A stretch of 64,000 nt of DNA from Microthyrium microscopicum (Eukaryota > Ascomycota > Dothideomycetes > Microthyriales > Microthyriaceae): assembly GCA_010405405.1 (NCBI GenBank), contig MU004232.1:193540-257539 (forward strand), written 5' to 3'. The notes beneath the pieces are model-generated. The model did not search any database and was not told where the DNA came from. It saw only the letters and a program-made list of their open reading frames with translations. The stretch's first letter is position 1. Each line of letters starts with the position of its first letter. Below, in pieces: positions 11,091 through 22,556 of the stretch. The translations under genes were made by a program, and so were the position numbers.

Positions 11091-13848
11091 CTAGAAATCT
11101 GTCTTCAACACGCCCTTGAGCGCCGCCTGATCCAGCTCCCACTTCTCAACCTTCATCTGGCTCGCCTGAATCTTACCAAGCAGCCATTTCACTCTAGACG
11201 TAATCTCATAAGGCTGTCTCGGTAGATCGCCCAGCACCTTCAGCTCTGTTTCGCAAGAAGAAATATTCGCGTTCTCAGCCTTGATGAGATCGGAGACGAT
11301 GAGCAAGTTGAGTCTACTGCTTAGCACCTTATCCTTTGTGAGGAGCTGGAATGCCGCATGATAGACTGGTTTGCCGGGGCGGATAGTCTGTGGACGACCA
11401 TTGGACGATGGAAGGATGGAGATGAGTTCAGCTTGTTCCAGTGCCTGCAGAACCTGGTCGGCACTGCCAGTATTTGACGATTTGAATACGTCGTCGAGGA
11501 TAAGTTCGTTGTATCGGAGCCCAGCTTTCTCGCTCGCAGCGAGCTGCTCAATCACAGTCCAGGCTTGCGTCGGGGTCCAGCGCCGTTGTCCGCTGGATGA
11601 TTCGTCTTGGTTATAGAGATACATTTTCAGAATCTCACTTGCACTCTGCCCGACGATCTCGCGAACAGCTTTGCGTGGTGTTTCGCCCATTTTGATTCGG
11701 CGAGCTAGGAATTCTAGGTCTGTCAAGCGACCACCGACAGTGTCGATGCATTCGTTCAGTTCAGTGAGATCTTTTCTTCTCTGCGAAGCTGTCAACTTAT
11801 GCTCTGGATTGTCGGGATCAACAGTATCTTCTTCGCCTGCGTCAATTTTGGACAGTACGAATCGTTTGGCGGCTTCGGGTGTTGAATCGCTTAAAGCTAA
11901 TTGTCGGAATACGCGATCAGGTAAAGCTTTGCTCAGAGATTTCGAGAAAGAAACATCATGAGTCAGGAAAACTACATGTGCAATGTTGGAAGTGGTGAGA
12001 GTTGCAGCCCTGAATAAAGTCAGTATCGCGCTTTCGTTCCTACATCATATTACTCACCATTCAGCAAGCTTATCGTATACAAGAGTGCCTTCCTGACTCT
12101 TGTGCAAAAAGTTATCCACGACAACAACGACGCGTTTCTCCGGGTGAGCCTCTAGCCACTCGTCGTCAGACAACTCATGATCCCCGTCCTTCTTGCTGCG
12201 ACACTCCAAGGCAATCTGTTTGAGTGCCGAAGCTGTGTTGTTAAAGATTTTCTGAACCTGGGCTTCCAGCGTCTCAGAGAATCCAGTCTTTACTCCAGTT
12301 GCACCTTGCGCAGCTAAATCAAGCCAGCCACTGACAGTATTCATGAATGAAAAGACTGGTCGGAAACCAACTTGTGCTGCTGCCGCTCGGATGGTAGCGC
12401 CTTCGCCGCGTGCTTCTTGTATGGGTTTGCAGTCAATAATGAGCTTGTACTTTCGCTTCTTCAAGGCCTCATTGACGAGCTCTTTCTTTCCTGAACCTCG
12501 AGCTCCTTGGACAATGATAAAAGTATCAGCTGTCTCAGAGAACCAAGACTGCAATTGATTGATACTTGGTCGTCGGTCGTCCCAGATGACGTCCATAGAC
12601 ATGTCGTGTTCTCGGTGATTCATGAAACTGAGAACGTCACTTGCTTGGCTTCTAAACCATCTCCAAATCCTACTATCAGCCAAGCTGAACGTATGCTTGA
12701 TATGAAGCTTGATGAAGAAAGTTCGAATGCTAAGAAAGTTAGCTCAATGACCATCAACGAACACAATCCTACTTACGGATCAAAAACAGCTACTGTTAAA
12801 CCAGCAAGTAGAGCAGCCACGATGGGAATGACAATTCGCGGATGACCAAACAGCCATTCCTTGACCCAACTTGGTTTGACCTTTCTCTCGTATGCGATCT
12901 TGAGCAATGTACCAGCCTTTCCGCCTCCATGTGATTCCGGTACTATCATACCATGCAGACAGTTCTTGGCCATAGCAGCTCTCCGTACCGTCGCAAAGTC
13001 CAGTAATGCATACTTTGGAAGAACTTTTGAATCAAACGGCTGAGGAACAATATCAACGAGCTTCCCATACGGTCTAAAGTACTCGTATAATTGCTCTTGA
13101 TTCAACTCCACTGCACTCCCCGCAGAATCGCCCGGCAGAAATTCGACCTTTATTCTCGGACTAGGCATCCGATATAGATCTTCAACCCAAGGTTTTCCAT
13201 GAACTAAGCGCGCTCGTATACGCTGGAGCGGACTCCACCAGGGTTTTATAGAAGCATCTCTCAAATATTTCTTCAAGGATTCTTCCACATCCAGCGGCGT
13301 CGCATTATCTGGTATTGTGAATCGAACATATGCACCTCCCTCTTTGACTCGGGGGACTACTTCTGTGATTTCGGCGGATGGTTTGGCCTCTTTGAAGTGT
13401 TCTTTTATGATGTTTCGAGGGTTGGTACGTGCGATTGATGGCGAATTGAACTTTTCGATTAACGTTGGGAGGTCATTATCGGAATGCCATGGTAACCTAA
13501 ATAACCAGGCCAGGCGAAGAGGATAAACATCTAGTTTGGGCGTCAGGAAGGAGCGAAACAACAGGATTCTATGATCATACTATCGAAGTAGAAGAGCGCC
13601 TTGTCTGGTCCATCCTCGAGGTGACCCGTCTTATCATCTCCAGCCTCTAGCACAGATTGGCGTTTGACCGAAGTCGATAAAGCATTGGAATGGCCTAAAT
13701 ACTGCCTACCCAGAAGTTAGATCCTATACCATAGTCGTCCCGTGGAGTTGGTCAGAACTTACGATCGTAACAGGGGCCTATGGCATGCTGTACCAAGCGG
13801 TCTGGCGGTACAGAGCCGCGCTGTTCGATAAGTGAATGGGCGAAACAT
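11091..13848 (-). CDS. yme2: Mitochondrial inner membrane protein Yme2 (mitochondrial escape protein 2)
   Basis: Five exons keep frame and give 851 aa: 13848-13763, 13705-13581, 13530-12777, 12729-12058 and 12009-11091. The start at 13846-13848 gives an Arg-rich, acid-free presequence (MFRPFTYRTARLCTARP) fitting mitochondrial import. An FYFDN-VYPLR segment, typical of Yme2, spans the exon 2/3 junction. An RRM follows at about residues 180-260, then a hydrophobic membrane segment near the end of exon 3, then a P-loop (GARGSGKKE) and a Walker-B-like RVVVVVDNF in the AAA-like domain. Yeast Yme2 sits in the inner membrane and affects mtDNA nucleoid structure and escape. The length agrees with fungal homologues. 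A TGACGTCA/CACGTG site lies ~130 bp upstream of the ATG. Confidence 0.92.
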
Positions 13849-14251
13849 CGCTCAAAAGTGTAAACTACTCTAGCACCGCTTCGTTTTTGACATTTTGCCC
13901 ATGTTGACTTAGACGTCTGAGCTTGCTCAAGCCTCATGGACGCGATGCAACTTTTCCTGCTTGAGTCTAGATCAATGACGTCACGTGCGTTTTTCCTGTT
14001 TACAAACGAGCACGTTGAGATGTTAACAAATGATAGCGACGATCACATCAAGAGGCTACGATCATAAAAATGTCCATCGTACACCATACACCTTGTTTTC
14101 TATAGAGCGAAGAGGTATACCGAATGCTCTCATAATGTGATTCGACGATGTATAACCAAACCAAACCTTCACGAGGCGCGTTGATATCGACCACCCCATT
14201 CAATATTCAAGCCAGATTCAACGTCGAATTGACCGTTGTAACATTTTAGGG
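13849..14251. other. Yme2 promoter region
   Basis: This 403-bp spacer lies between the 3' end of the flavoprotein gene and the start of yme2, both on the minus strand. The composite CRE/E-box at 13976-13987 is the only clear motif. Confidence 0.6.
13976..13987. promoter_or_regulatory. Overlapping CRE (TGACGTCA) and E-box (CACGTG)
   Basis: TGACGTCACGTG is a perfect ATF/CREB palindrome at 13976-13983 sharing two bases with a perfect E-box at 13982-13987. It lies about 130 bp upstream of the yme2 ATG. bZIP factors of the Atf1/Sko1 type bind the first, and bHLH or Cbf1-like factors bind the second. Binding here is inferred. Confidence 0.5.
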
Positions 14252-15849
14252 TTATAACTTCGATCCCCCAAGTCGCGATGGCTCCAGATATATCTCCTGC
14301 TCCACAACTCGCGAATTCACATGGTGTCGTCCCAGCTGCTCAACCTTCTCAACTCCCAGCAACCGCAAAGTCGTCTTCATCTCCCTCCTCAATATCGATA
14401 ATACCTTCTCCACGCCCTCCGGTCCGCCCGCTCCCAGTCCCCAGAGCGGCGAGCGTCCAAGTCCCACCGCCTTCGCTCCAAGACATAAAGCCTTCACTAC
14501 ATCCGTTCCTCGCTTGATGCCACCATCAACCCATATCTCCAATCTGTCGAACACTTGCGGGCAGTGATGTCGTATTTCGAGCAACGTGTGTATCGCAGGT
14601 GGAGCAGTATCCAAAGAGCGTCCACCATGATTCGATAAGATGATAGCTTTGATCTGGGGATGCTGGCTAGCCATCAACGCGTCTTCGTGCGTCTGTATGC
14701 CTTTCAGTACCAGCGGCAGATCACTGTGCTCCTCTAGCCACGGAAGAGTCGTCATCCATGTGAGATCCATTGCTATACCCGCAAAGAGTGCTTTGGCGAC
14801 ACCTCCAGATTTATCATCCGTCGCCGCCTGGGGATCGTATGGTTTGGCTTTCTCTATCTTCTTCTGCGGTGCGCCCTCCAAGTATCGGCGCTCATCGTGC
14901 TCTCGCTTACCTGGCACGGCCGCATCAAGAGTCAGGCATATGAACTTGATCTGCGGAAGCTTCTTGATGCGCGCGAGTAGTTCCACACTCCGTGCTCTGT
15001 CTTCTTGCACGTAGAGCTGGAATCCAAATTCCGTTTCTGGAGACGCTTCCACGATCTGCTCCGGCGTCAAACTAGCATTATTGGAGATAATTTGTAGTGC
15101 GCCTGCTTTGTGACAAGCTTGAGCCATGCCTCCTTCTCCTGATGGATGAACCAATCGAGCTTGCGCCGCTGGGGAGACATAGAATGGTAAACGAAGCTTC
15201 AATTGACCTTGCAGAAGTGTAGTGTCCAAAGAGCATTTGACAATGTCGACGAAAACTCGCGGGCGGAAGAGAATCTTTTGGTACACGAGGTTGTTGTATG
15301 CTTTGGATATCAGATCATCGCCGGCTCCGTAGTAGTATGACCACGCTCGTTTACTGATTTTGCTTGTTGCAAGATATTCGATGTCGTTCAGATTTAGACA
15401 TTGTTCTAGATTTGAGGGTATTTTATAAGGCTCTTGCTTCAAGCTGGATCAGTAGCTGTCTTCAAGATCCCATGGGCTGGATGACCTTACCGAGTACAGA
15501 ACCTTAGATTCATTCTTTGCAACTTGATGCTGAGCAGAGTCTTCGGTTTTCACAGGTGATTCTCGAAACTTGCCGAGCAAGCATTCTTCCGGTAGATGTT
15601 CTTCCAAAGTTCCAGGCGGGTGGATAGGATCATATTCCTCAGTCGCATCGGTTCCAGCTACGCGTAGAATTGCCTCTGGTCCTCCTGGATGCGAAGGTGC
15701 AAATGCGGTGACATCGTATACTTTGCCGTACAACACAATCCAGCAACTGTCTGCGCTGCTGTGGCTAGACACTGAGTTGTATTAGAACAACGATCTAGTG
15801 AATACGCGATGAAAGACTCACCTTCTTGGAGAGTAATTTCCTTAGCCAT
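14252..15849 (-). CDS. Cytochrome b2-like FMN-dependent 2-hydroxyacid (L-lactate) dehydrogenase
   Basis: Three exons (15849-15822, 15771-15491, 15436-14252) give 497 aa in frame. Residues 1-85 are a cytochrome b5 domain with heme ligands His37 (in HPGG) and His60. The rest is an FMN alpha-hydroxyacid dehydrogenase barrel. It shows the catalytic SNHGGRSLD motif (His at about 373), the substrate/FMN segment [25 protein letters not shown] and a YYYGAGDD N-terminal motif. Yeast Cyb2 oxidises L-lactate to pyruvate and passes electrons to cytochrome c in the mitochondrial intermembrane space. Here the heme domain starts almost at residue 1, so there is no presequence and a cytosolic enzyme with another acceptor is plausible. 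The last acceptor (15437) is a weak GAAG but keeps phase. Substrate is not certain. Confidence 0.88.
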
Positions 15850-16512
15850 AACGCCAAGTTATTCACGCTCTTATCTTGATATCTCCATGAAAAAAACTAA
15901 AGCATCAATGGGGAAGAAATGAAGTTGTCATAAACATCGATCCGCCCAACCCCGCCACCCTTCCAATGGCCGCGGGTCATTTGCTCAGACATAAAGTCAA
16001 ATCCATGTTATTACCGAGCGATACCGTCCCAAATTCAAGACAGTATGGGACACATTTTATGGATCAGTACTTATAAGGCTGAAGCTAGGAAATTCGCCGT
16101 TCTATAAGTCCCAAATAAGCCGGAAATTTTGCCGGAAATCCGGCGACATCGACAAGATGGAACCAATTTTATAGCCAATTGCAGGCGGACGGATCTAGAC
16201 GTAGCGAACGAAGTGAAACTTATGCTCTGGATTTAAATAACAAGGACGTTATCTCCGCCTTGTATATGCTATCAGATTGTAATGTAGGGTAATCGCGTGC
16301 CTGCATTTATGTCCACTTGACATACCCCTCCTGAACTCATCCTGAGGAAAGCTACGGGAACTTAGGCCTCGGACCCATTGCTCGATGATTCATATATCAC
16401 GCTACCATCAACAACTCTAACATATCTACTAACAACCTTTTGTTTAGTACATAAGTCCATTCGTGGAACAGCAAAACTGGCCGAGGAACTTGGTAGGCAT
16501 AGCCTGAACGAG
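15850..16512. other. Divergent promoter region
   Basis: This 663-bp region separates the flavoprotein gene (-) and the F-box gene (+). It includes a cluster of CCGG/CGG motifs at 16119-16144. An open frame extends upstream of the F-box ATG from 16378, but its peptide looks non-coding. Confidence 0.6.
16119..16144. promoter_or_regulatory. CGG-rich repeat, candidate Zn2Cys6-factor site
   Basis: GCCGGAAAT occurs twice (16119-16127, 16131-16139), and the second copy forms the near-palindrome GCCGGAAATCCGGC at 16131-16144, with facing CGG triplets. Fungal Zn2Cys6 dimers commonly bind paired CGG triplets. The site lies in a promoter shared by two divergent genes. Function is inferred. Confidence 0.35.
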
Positions 16513-18563
16513 ATGGCGACACTCCTAGGCCAATGTCACGAAGTATTGCATGAGATCTTGAGTAACGTCCTACCGGGCGACTTGAGTAACCTTTCTCTTT
16601 CTTGCAAATCCTTCCATACATATATCGATGGTAACTGGCTGTTATGGCGAGATGTATATTTGAAGAACTTCGACAATCCTCTCATCGCATCACAGAGCGA
16701 TAAGATAGACTGGGAGGACCAACTGAAGCGAATCACTACACTCGAGAAGCTGTTGAAGGCGGAAGATAAGAGCATTGGAGATACAGAGCTTCAAGCATGT
16801 TGCGAGACGATATCGCAACTTGCAATCACTGCGTCATTGCAATATGAAAGCTCTAACAATGTCAAATTCCTCGAGTCTCAGCTGAGCCAAAAAGACAATA
16901 AGAACCTCTTCATATTAGCGTCGAATTTATTCGATGTAGCTCGAGAGCAAAAATCAACAAAGTCACAAGCTCTTTCCAATGCTCTGGCCAAAGTCCATTG
17001 CCTGTACGGTACTGGTGCTGATCAGTTAAGGTCTACAGGACCTCATATCAATAAAGACGCCCCTCCAGTCCGGGCCCACCCATACGCTCGATCAAGAGTA
17101 TATGATCTGCGGCTATACACTGAGGAGACAAAATGGGGTCCCTGGTCAGACGACGGCAGCATGGCCGTGGACTGGGAGAAAGTCGAATGCATCATGATCG
17201 ATCTAGCTTTCAACTTCCAATACATCACCGATCGTACGCACGCACTCATGGACGTTCCATGGCGAGTTCCATTCAAAGGCGCTCAAGCTGGTAGCTACGT
17301 CGATACGCTGCGCGAGGAAGCTCCCCAGCTGCAATCTTCCTCGCAAGATTCGCAAAATGATGGTCTCTCTGTTCTCCTGGGTCAGCCTGATCCATCACTG
17401 GACGCATTGGACCCTTATGGAGTGACTGGCAACTGGCAACGAATTGTCTGCTTTTTGGACTACTCGGACTTCTACTACTTCAACTTCTCCTCTGTACCGC
17501 CTTTAACGCAGCGACGTCCAGCAAACTATTTCCAGGAAGCTATTCGGTTGATTCTTATGCGACTGCACGTCACCAAGATTGAGAAACAAGGAGCCGGAGA
17601 CATGCCAATTGTGCATTTCAAGGGCACCAGTCGTAGCATGCATCAAGGCTGGGATCCAACCAGCACCTCTGCCATAAAAGGTAAGATATCCGCTGTAATC
17701 CGGCAACCACTGTCTGGGAAGGAAACTTTATGGTCGTGCTGATAAATGCTGATTTGCCTATTGTAATAACAGGAACTGTTCAACTTACTCCAGAGAAGGA
17801 AGTCCGCTGGAGCACAATCTCAACATTCCAAGGCGAAGCACGCTGGCGATCCGAAGGTGTCCAAGTCGGAGGAATTCGCTCTGGCCGTGGGGTATTTGGC
17901 AACTGGTTTGAAAAGTATGTACCGTCCAAACTTTCCCATTCATCTGATGTTCTTGATGATTGATATGTGAGATAGGGACCACGATGAGAATGGCCCAGCC
18001 GGCCCAACAGCCATGTGGAAAATAACCGACCAAATTGACAGTAAGTCCTCATCATTATTCCATACACGCGTTCCCGGTGAATTAGACAACTCGAGTACTT
18101 TTATCGACGAGCTGAATCTCTCCTGCTTGCTGCGTTTTTGTTTGAACGTAATTGCCTTGCAGCGTTATGGAATGCTTTTTATCGATAGAAATTGTACTGA
18201 TTTGTCTAATTCGCCTGTTGAATAGTTCCAGAAGAAATTGTGCTCGCTCGGTCCTGTCTTATTGTCCGCCCGCGTTGAGAATTGGAGCCTTGATTCACGG
18301 GCATTAATATACGGGCGTTGATTCATTGTCCAGAAAACAATTCCTTGACTTGGAGACGTTGTCCCCATGGAGGCATCCAATTGGCATCAGAAGGCGTGGA
18401 AATCGCGATGCCGGATCTTCAGTCAGATCCCAACGAGACGAGCGACGATGAGTGGGAGGAGGTTAGCGAGTCGGAGGAAGTCATTGAGGAAGAGCCGGAG
18501 GAGGAGTCGACACATTCGTCGTCCGACATTGAGAGCAAGGCGTCAGGATCTGGTACTAGCTAG
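16513..18563 (+). CDS. F-box protein
   Basis: Four exons (16513-17680, 17773-17914, 17976-18040, 18334-18563) keep phase and give 534 aa. Residues ~5-45 form an F-box (EVLHEILSNVLPGDLSNLSLSCKSF), which would dock to Skp1 in an SCF ubiquitin ligase. The middle contains WGPW and W/Y-rich motifs around 210-400. The last exons hold a TLTWRRCPHGG-like segment (here SLTWRRCPHGG) and an acidic Ser/Glu tail. No LRR or WD repeats were seen, so the substrate module is of unknown type. I start at ATG 16513 because the F-box follows directly; an in-frame ATG at 16378 would add 45 residues of poor quality. The third intron (18041-18333, 293 bp) is about six times longer than its neighbours. Confidence 0.78.
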
Positions 18564-18806
18564 AGAGTGTTGTAGAGCGGTGTCTAGTTAGCGTTTAAGC
18601 GTACGGCCTCTTGTCTTTGAAGTACAGACCTATGACATTGTTAAGGTTGCAAAGCTAGTCTTACCATGAATGAGAAGAGCATAATGAACAAAATGAAGAT
18701 CTTGGATTGAATCTTGCAATGACTAACAAGAAAACTGCTGTACAAGTGCGGCACCACTGCCATTCAGGGTTCTATACACCCATCTTTTCAAGCGCTCCAA
18801 AGATTT

Positions 18807-19521
18807 TTATTCATCGTCCTCCATCTCTTCAAGAGGTATTCCTGACGGTTTGCTTTGAACCATACCAGGTCCTTTGTATCCAGCGGAAGAAATACCGGTA
18901 ATAGGCTCAATGTTCTCGGACTGTTGGTAGTTCTGTTAGTACAAAGCACGTGTCGGATGATATCATGATGACTGACCTTCATGTATTCGTTGGAGGCTTC
19001 TTGCCATTCTTGAGTCATTGTCTTTGGTGCAGGGCCAGCGAAATGTCTTATCGTGCCAAATATAACACCAGAGACGGCGAGAACAGCACCAATACCAAAG
19101 AGAACCCTCTTTCCTTCGCCTGCAGGTGCTTCCGCGCGTGGGCCGTGTGGGCCAAAAGCGATATAATAAGCTGTACGACCACCCTGATTAGCTCCAAATC
19201 CTTCAAGTAAACAACGTTCCAGCATCAAACAGCATTTGACGCAATTCCATTGTGCCAATTGAGGTACCGAGGTGTCCAATACATACCAGCTTTCTTCTCC
19301 TGAGGAGTCAATTCATGCCAATTGGTCTTCATGCGATCTCTCAGGGCCATCCACATATCCGCCTGTTCCTGTGGTGGCATATCCTCCCATCGTGCCTCGA
19401 TGTTGGACAGTGTTGGGTTCGATATCGCTGTTGATGCAAGTCGGGCGTGGACAATGGGCAGCCGTGCGACGGGCGCGAGTCTGGCGGAGCCTCCTGCTCG
19501 AAGGAGGCCGGTCCGCAGCAT
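18807..19521 (-). CDS. cox5: Cytochrome c oxidase subunit IV/Cox5
   Basis: Three exons give 180 aa. The first (19521-19287) encodes an Arg/Ala-rich mitochondrial presequence (MLRTGLLRAGGSARLAPVAR) and the start of the mature matrix domain (IEARWEDMPPQEQADMW). The second supplies the conserved YYIAFGPHGPR motif and one membrane helix (about residues 100-119), then the intermembrane W-EASNEY segment. The third, ending at TAA 18807-18809, encodes a short acidic tail (LEEMEDDE). Splicing at the GCTG/CT junction yields the family's KKAAYYIAFG. This nuclear-encoded subunit belongs to complex IV of the inner mitochondrial membrane. It is convergent with the F-box gene (243 bp between stops). Confidence 0.93.
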
Positions 19522-19924
19522 ATTTTGACAGTGGTTGGAGTGGAGAGGAGATGGACTGAGTTGAGGTCGCTCGGCTTGAGCTCGCGGGAGAAGGATGGCG
19601 GAGGTAATTGAGCTGGTGCAAGTGTGTAAAAGAATTGGTACGATTGTGAGGTTTGACGTCTGGCATCGTTGTGAGCTCGGGCCAGGGTAAGGAGCCGAAG
19701 ACTCGGCATGCCTTAGTCAGCTTCATTTTCTTCTTTCTTCCTGACTTCATCTTTTGATTCTTCTTCAAACTTTTTATTCAACTATCTAAATTTCATGGTT
19801 GCGATTGCTATACCCCCAAGATGTTGAGCCTATTTTTACGACGACATAATCCTGCTTCAATGTTGGGTATCGACAACGCGCAGCACGATCTCCCTATGAC
19901 CCCTTTCAACTGTTTCCTCCATTG
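19522..19924. other. Cox5 promoter / TF 3' region
   Basis: A 403-bp spacer holding the cox5 promoter and the 3' UTR of the Zn2Cys6 gene. Open frames here on both strands are shadows. A TTC-rich stretch lies near 19725-19770. No other feature was recognised. Confidence 0.55.
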
Positions 19925-21922
19925 TCAGAGTGAATACTGAATCCAGTCATAATTGGTGTCTAAATCCATGATACTTGACCAATCACCACAAAGCTCTGAA
20001 TCGAAGTTGGAATAGGACGAAAAGTCGTAGGTTGGAGCGGTTAACCCGAACTCGATACTATTCGCAACGGGCTTGTTTGCTGTATCTATGTCTACAACTG
20101 TTGTAGAACCTGGTTCCGGTGCTTTTGGGGAGCGCATCGCGCAGTTGATACGAATCCTTCCAAAGTACGGAATAACACAGTCATAATGCTCCGGTCCATC
20201 ATATGTGCCTCGATGCGCGGTTCTTAGAAGCTGCAGTGTAGCAGCTCCTTGTGCTGCAATTGTACAGTCCATCAAGTCAGAAGTACGTTGCAATGCAGTC
20301 GTGAGCGTAACAACGTATCTCCACTCTTCAATCTCTTCATGCGCATTACGTCGAGTTGGTTGCGAAAGAAGATCGAGGATGATGGTCATACCAGCAGAAA
20401 ATGCCATGAAATCAATCATCTCGCATAGTAAGCATTCTGTCCTGGCATCGGTTCTTAGTGTCTGGTAATTCGCTATCATGTCTCTGCAGGATTCAAGAGT
20501 TGAGATACGGCTATGCTCGTATTTTCTGTCTGAGACTGAGAGGAGCATGTAAGGCAAATGGCAGAGCTGAGAGACCATAAAGTATTGCAATTGGACTGCT
20601 TGTCGATAATACATCCCTACAAGAGTCAACTTCGGGTCTGGAGTTGGATCCTGCCAGTTTTGGGGAAACATCTTTGCACATTGCTCCAGATCCTGGTCTA
20701 TCTGAACTGTGGCCGAGTATGGTATAGTAGAGAAAGTCTGATCTCGCTCAGTGATAGCTCCTGCGATGGCACAGATTCTTCTCATAATTTCTGCTGCATG
20801 AGGCTCGTCTGCGTATCGTGAAGGAAGTACGTTTGGCATCGCACTGGGAACACCGAGTACCACTGACAGAAGCTTATCCCCCTGCCAAACCTGACACCAT
20901 AAATGTGGTCGTCTTCTATCGCTGGCATCGTCTAGGCGATTCAGCCTGAGTAGCAACGAGACACTGACGGCATGACGACTGGCGAGCCATGCCTTGCGTG
21001 GCATTCCTAGGTTGAGATATAGCTTATTTTGAAGCATCAGACATTCTACGGTATCTATCGTTTCTCCCGAATCAGCAGCCGAAGACAGTAATGTTCTTGA
21101 GACTTGTATGAAATTGTCCACTAAGGCTGTTGGCGAGGCTCGCAATTCCTTATGGCGAAGGGGTGATGATTTGGGAAGTTGTTGGATGCAAAGAGCAAGC
21201 CAAAGAACTGCTTTGGCTACCACGGTTGGTTTCGTTGATCTGATATCATGTGAGATGTAATCCACAGCAAGAGAAATCTTTCCGGGCAGGAGTTGCTGAG
21301 CTCCTTCTGGACCCGTATGACAAGGAGGCCATAGTGGCCAGTATTCTTCAGTGACTTCAAAGATTGTATGCAAATCGTCATACTCTGGTATTAAGGGCCT
21401 TACGCTGCGCAACACAGCACTCGTTTTATCATTCAGTGAACAAATGGTTGATAGATCTTGGGTTCGGTCTTTGTTGCTGTCGACTATCGTAGTCCCCTGA
21501 AAGAGCCGAACTAACGGCGCATCTGGAAAGCTGTTCGTCTCGTCCGAGATCTCCGATGGGGTATAAACAGGCTCCGAGGAGGTGCGACTTGGTCCAGTTG
21601 TCCAGCTACTAGCAGGAGTATCTGGGTTTGGGTTATTCCGCTGATCCGCTGACTGAGCTGCTGATTGCATGGCTCTGACAATGCTCTCCAGCTCTTCTAC
21701 TCTTTGCTGCAACTTTGTTTCATCGTTCCTATGACTCCTTTTCTTCGCACGAGATTCTGGTTGCTGAGGCCTGCATTGTACATCGTGCAAGCCACATTCT
21801 CGGCAAATATCACTGTTCTCCGAGAATATACAGCGTACTTTGCGTCTGCGACATTCAGCGCAGCTTCTTGTCCCCAGACGCATACGTTGGGGATGGCTGG
21901 AAGGTTCAAGGCCCTCTGTCAT
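19925..21922 (-). CDS. Zn2Cys6 fungal transcription factor
   Basis: One uninterrupted 665-aa frame from ATG 21920-21922. Residues 21-50 form a binuclear zinc cluster with spacing C-x2-C-x6-C-x8-C-x2-C-x6-C, followed by a basic linker and a short coiled-coil heptad (about 68-95), the usual DNA-binding and dimerisation layout. The central region (about 180-450) has fungal_trans character: VDYISHDIRS, a long helical block with CLMLQNKLYLNLG, and RPHLWCQVWQGDKLLSVVLGVPSA. The target genes cannot be read. It is transcribed away from a peroxiredoxin-like gene across a 634-bp promoter, so local regulation of that gene is a reasonable guess only. It is intronless, unlike most genes in the window. Confidence 0.9.
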   Translation of the reverse strand: MTEGLEPSSHPQRMRLGTRSCAECRRRKVRCIFSENSDICRECGLHDVQCRPQQPESRAKKRSHRNDETKLQQRVEELESIVRAMQSAAQSADQRNNPNPDTPASSWTTGPSRTSSEPVYTPSEISDETNSFPDAPLVRLFQGTTIVDSNKDRTQDLSTICSLNDKTSAVLRSVRPLIPEYDDLHTIFEVTEEYWPLWPPCHTGPEGAQQLLPGKISLAVDYISHDIRSTKPTVVAKAVLWLALCIQQLPKSSPLRHKELRASPTALVDNFIQVSRTLLSSAADSGETIDTVECLMLQNKLYLNLGMPRKAWLASRHAVSVSLLLRLNRLDDASDRRRPHLWCQVWQGDKLLSVVLGVPSAMPNVLPSRYADEPHAAEIMRRICAIAGAITERDQTFSTIPYSATVQIDQDLEQCAKMFPQNWQDPTPDPKLTLVGMYYRQAVQLQYFMVSQLCHLPYMLLSVSDRKYEHSRISTLESCRDMIANYQTLRTDARTECLLCEMIDFMAFSAGMTIILDLLSQPTRRNAHEEIEEWRYVVTLTTALQRTSDLMDCTIAAQGAATLQLLRTAHRGTYDGPEHYDCVIPYFGRIRINCAMRSPKAPEPGSTTVVDIDTANKPVANSIEFGLTAPTYDFSSYSNFDSELCGDWSSIMDLDTNYDWIQYSL

Positions 21923-22556
21923 TGCTGATAGCGTGTAGAATAGAGTACAGTGGGGCTAGATCCGGCTTGTGGAGTAAAACAGAGAGGCGTATTGCAATTT
22001 AAAGGAAAAGGGCCAATTCCACCATGATAGATGCCTTTCCACTTGGTTTGGTTCTTGTCGATTGGCCTATGGTCATCGCATCGGATGAGAGGTTGGCGTG
22101 ATCAACTCGAACTCAGACTTGTGTGCATCAAAAGATGACGGTCAGGAACATGAGTACCGAATACAGCTGACCACACAACTCCGATCACAAATATTCGTCT
22201 TTTCTGAAATTTCTCAGCGTTCAACTTGCTGCATGAGGTTTGAAGTTAAACTGCTAAAACAGGGTTAGATCTTGCAAAAGACGTTGTCGGATGAGCTCGC
22301 ACGAAGCCATCGAGATGCCTCGGAGGAGTTCGCACCAAATCGTTCGAACTCGCATCTGCTATCCAGGCTCCAAAGAACGCAATTGATGCAATATTCGGTT
22401 TCATTATTTCCCATACTCCGAGCCTAAAGCCAGGGACAGCAAAGATGTTGAAATATAAAGGAGCAGACACTTTCGCTCTAACCTTCAGATCTCCAGACTA
22501 TACTCATCGCAGCCTCTCCAACTTCATATAGACTTCTAAATCTCACAGTTACGATC
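21923..22556. other. Divergent promoter, TF / peroxiredoxin-like gene
   Basis: A 634-bp region between divergent starts. I see no CGG pair as clear as the one at 16.1 kb. A GTTCGAACTC string near 22344 is not part of a tRNA. Confidence 0.5.

Noticed and set aside
16378-16512. Upstream start for the F-box protein
   Set aside because: The added 45 residues have poor coding character, and the F-box normally lies near the N-terminus starting at 16513.
18947-18952. CACGTG motif
   Set aside because: It lies inside the last intron of cox5, with no promoter context.
22335-22360. tRNA B-box-like GTTCGAACTC
   Set aside because: No A box, stems or anticodon arm can be built around it.
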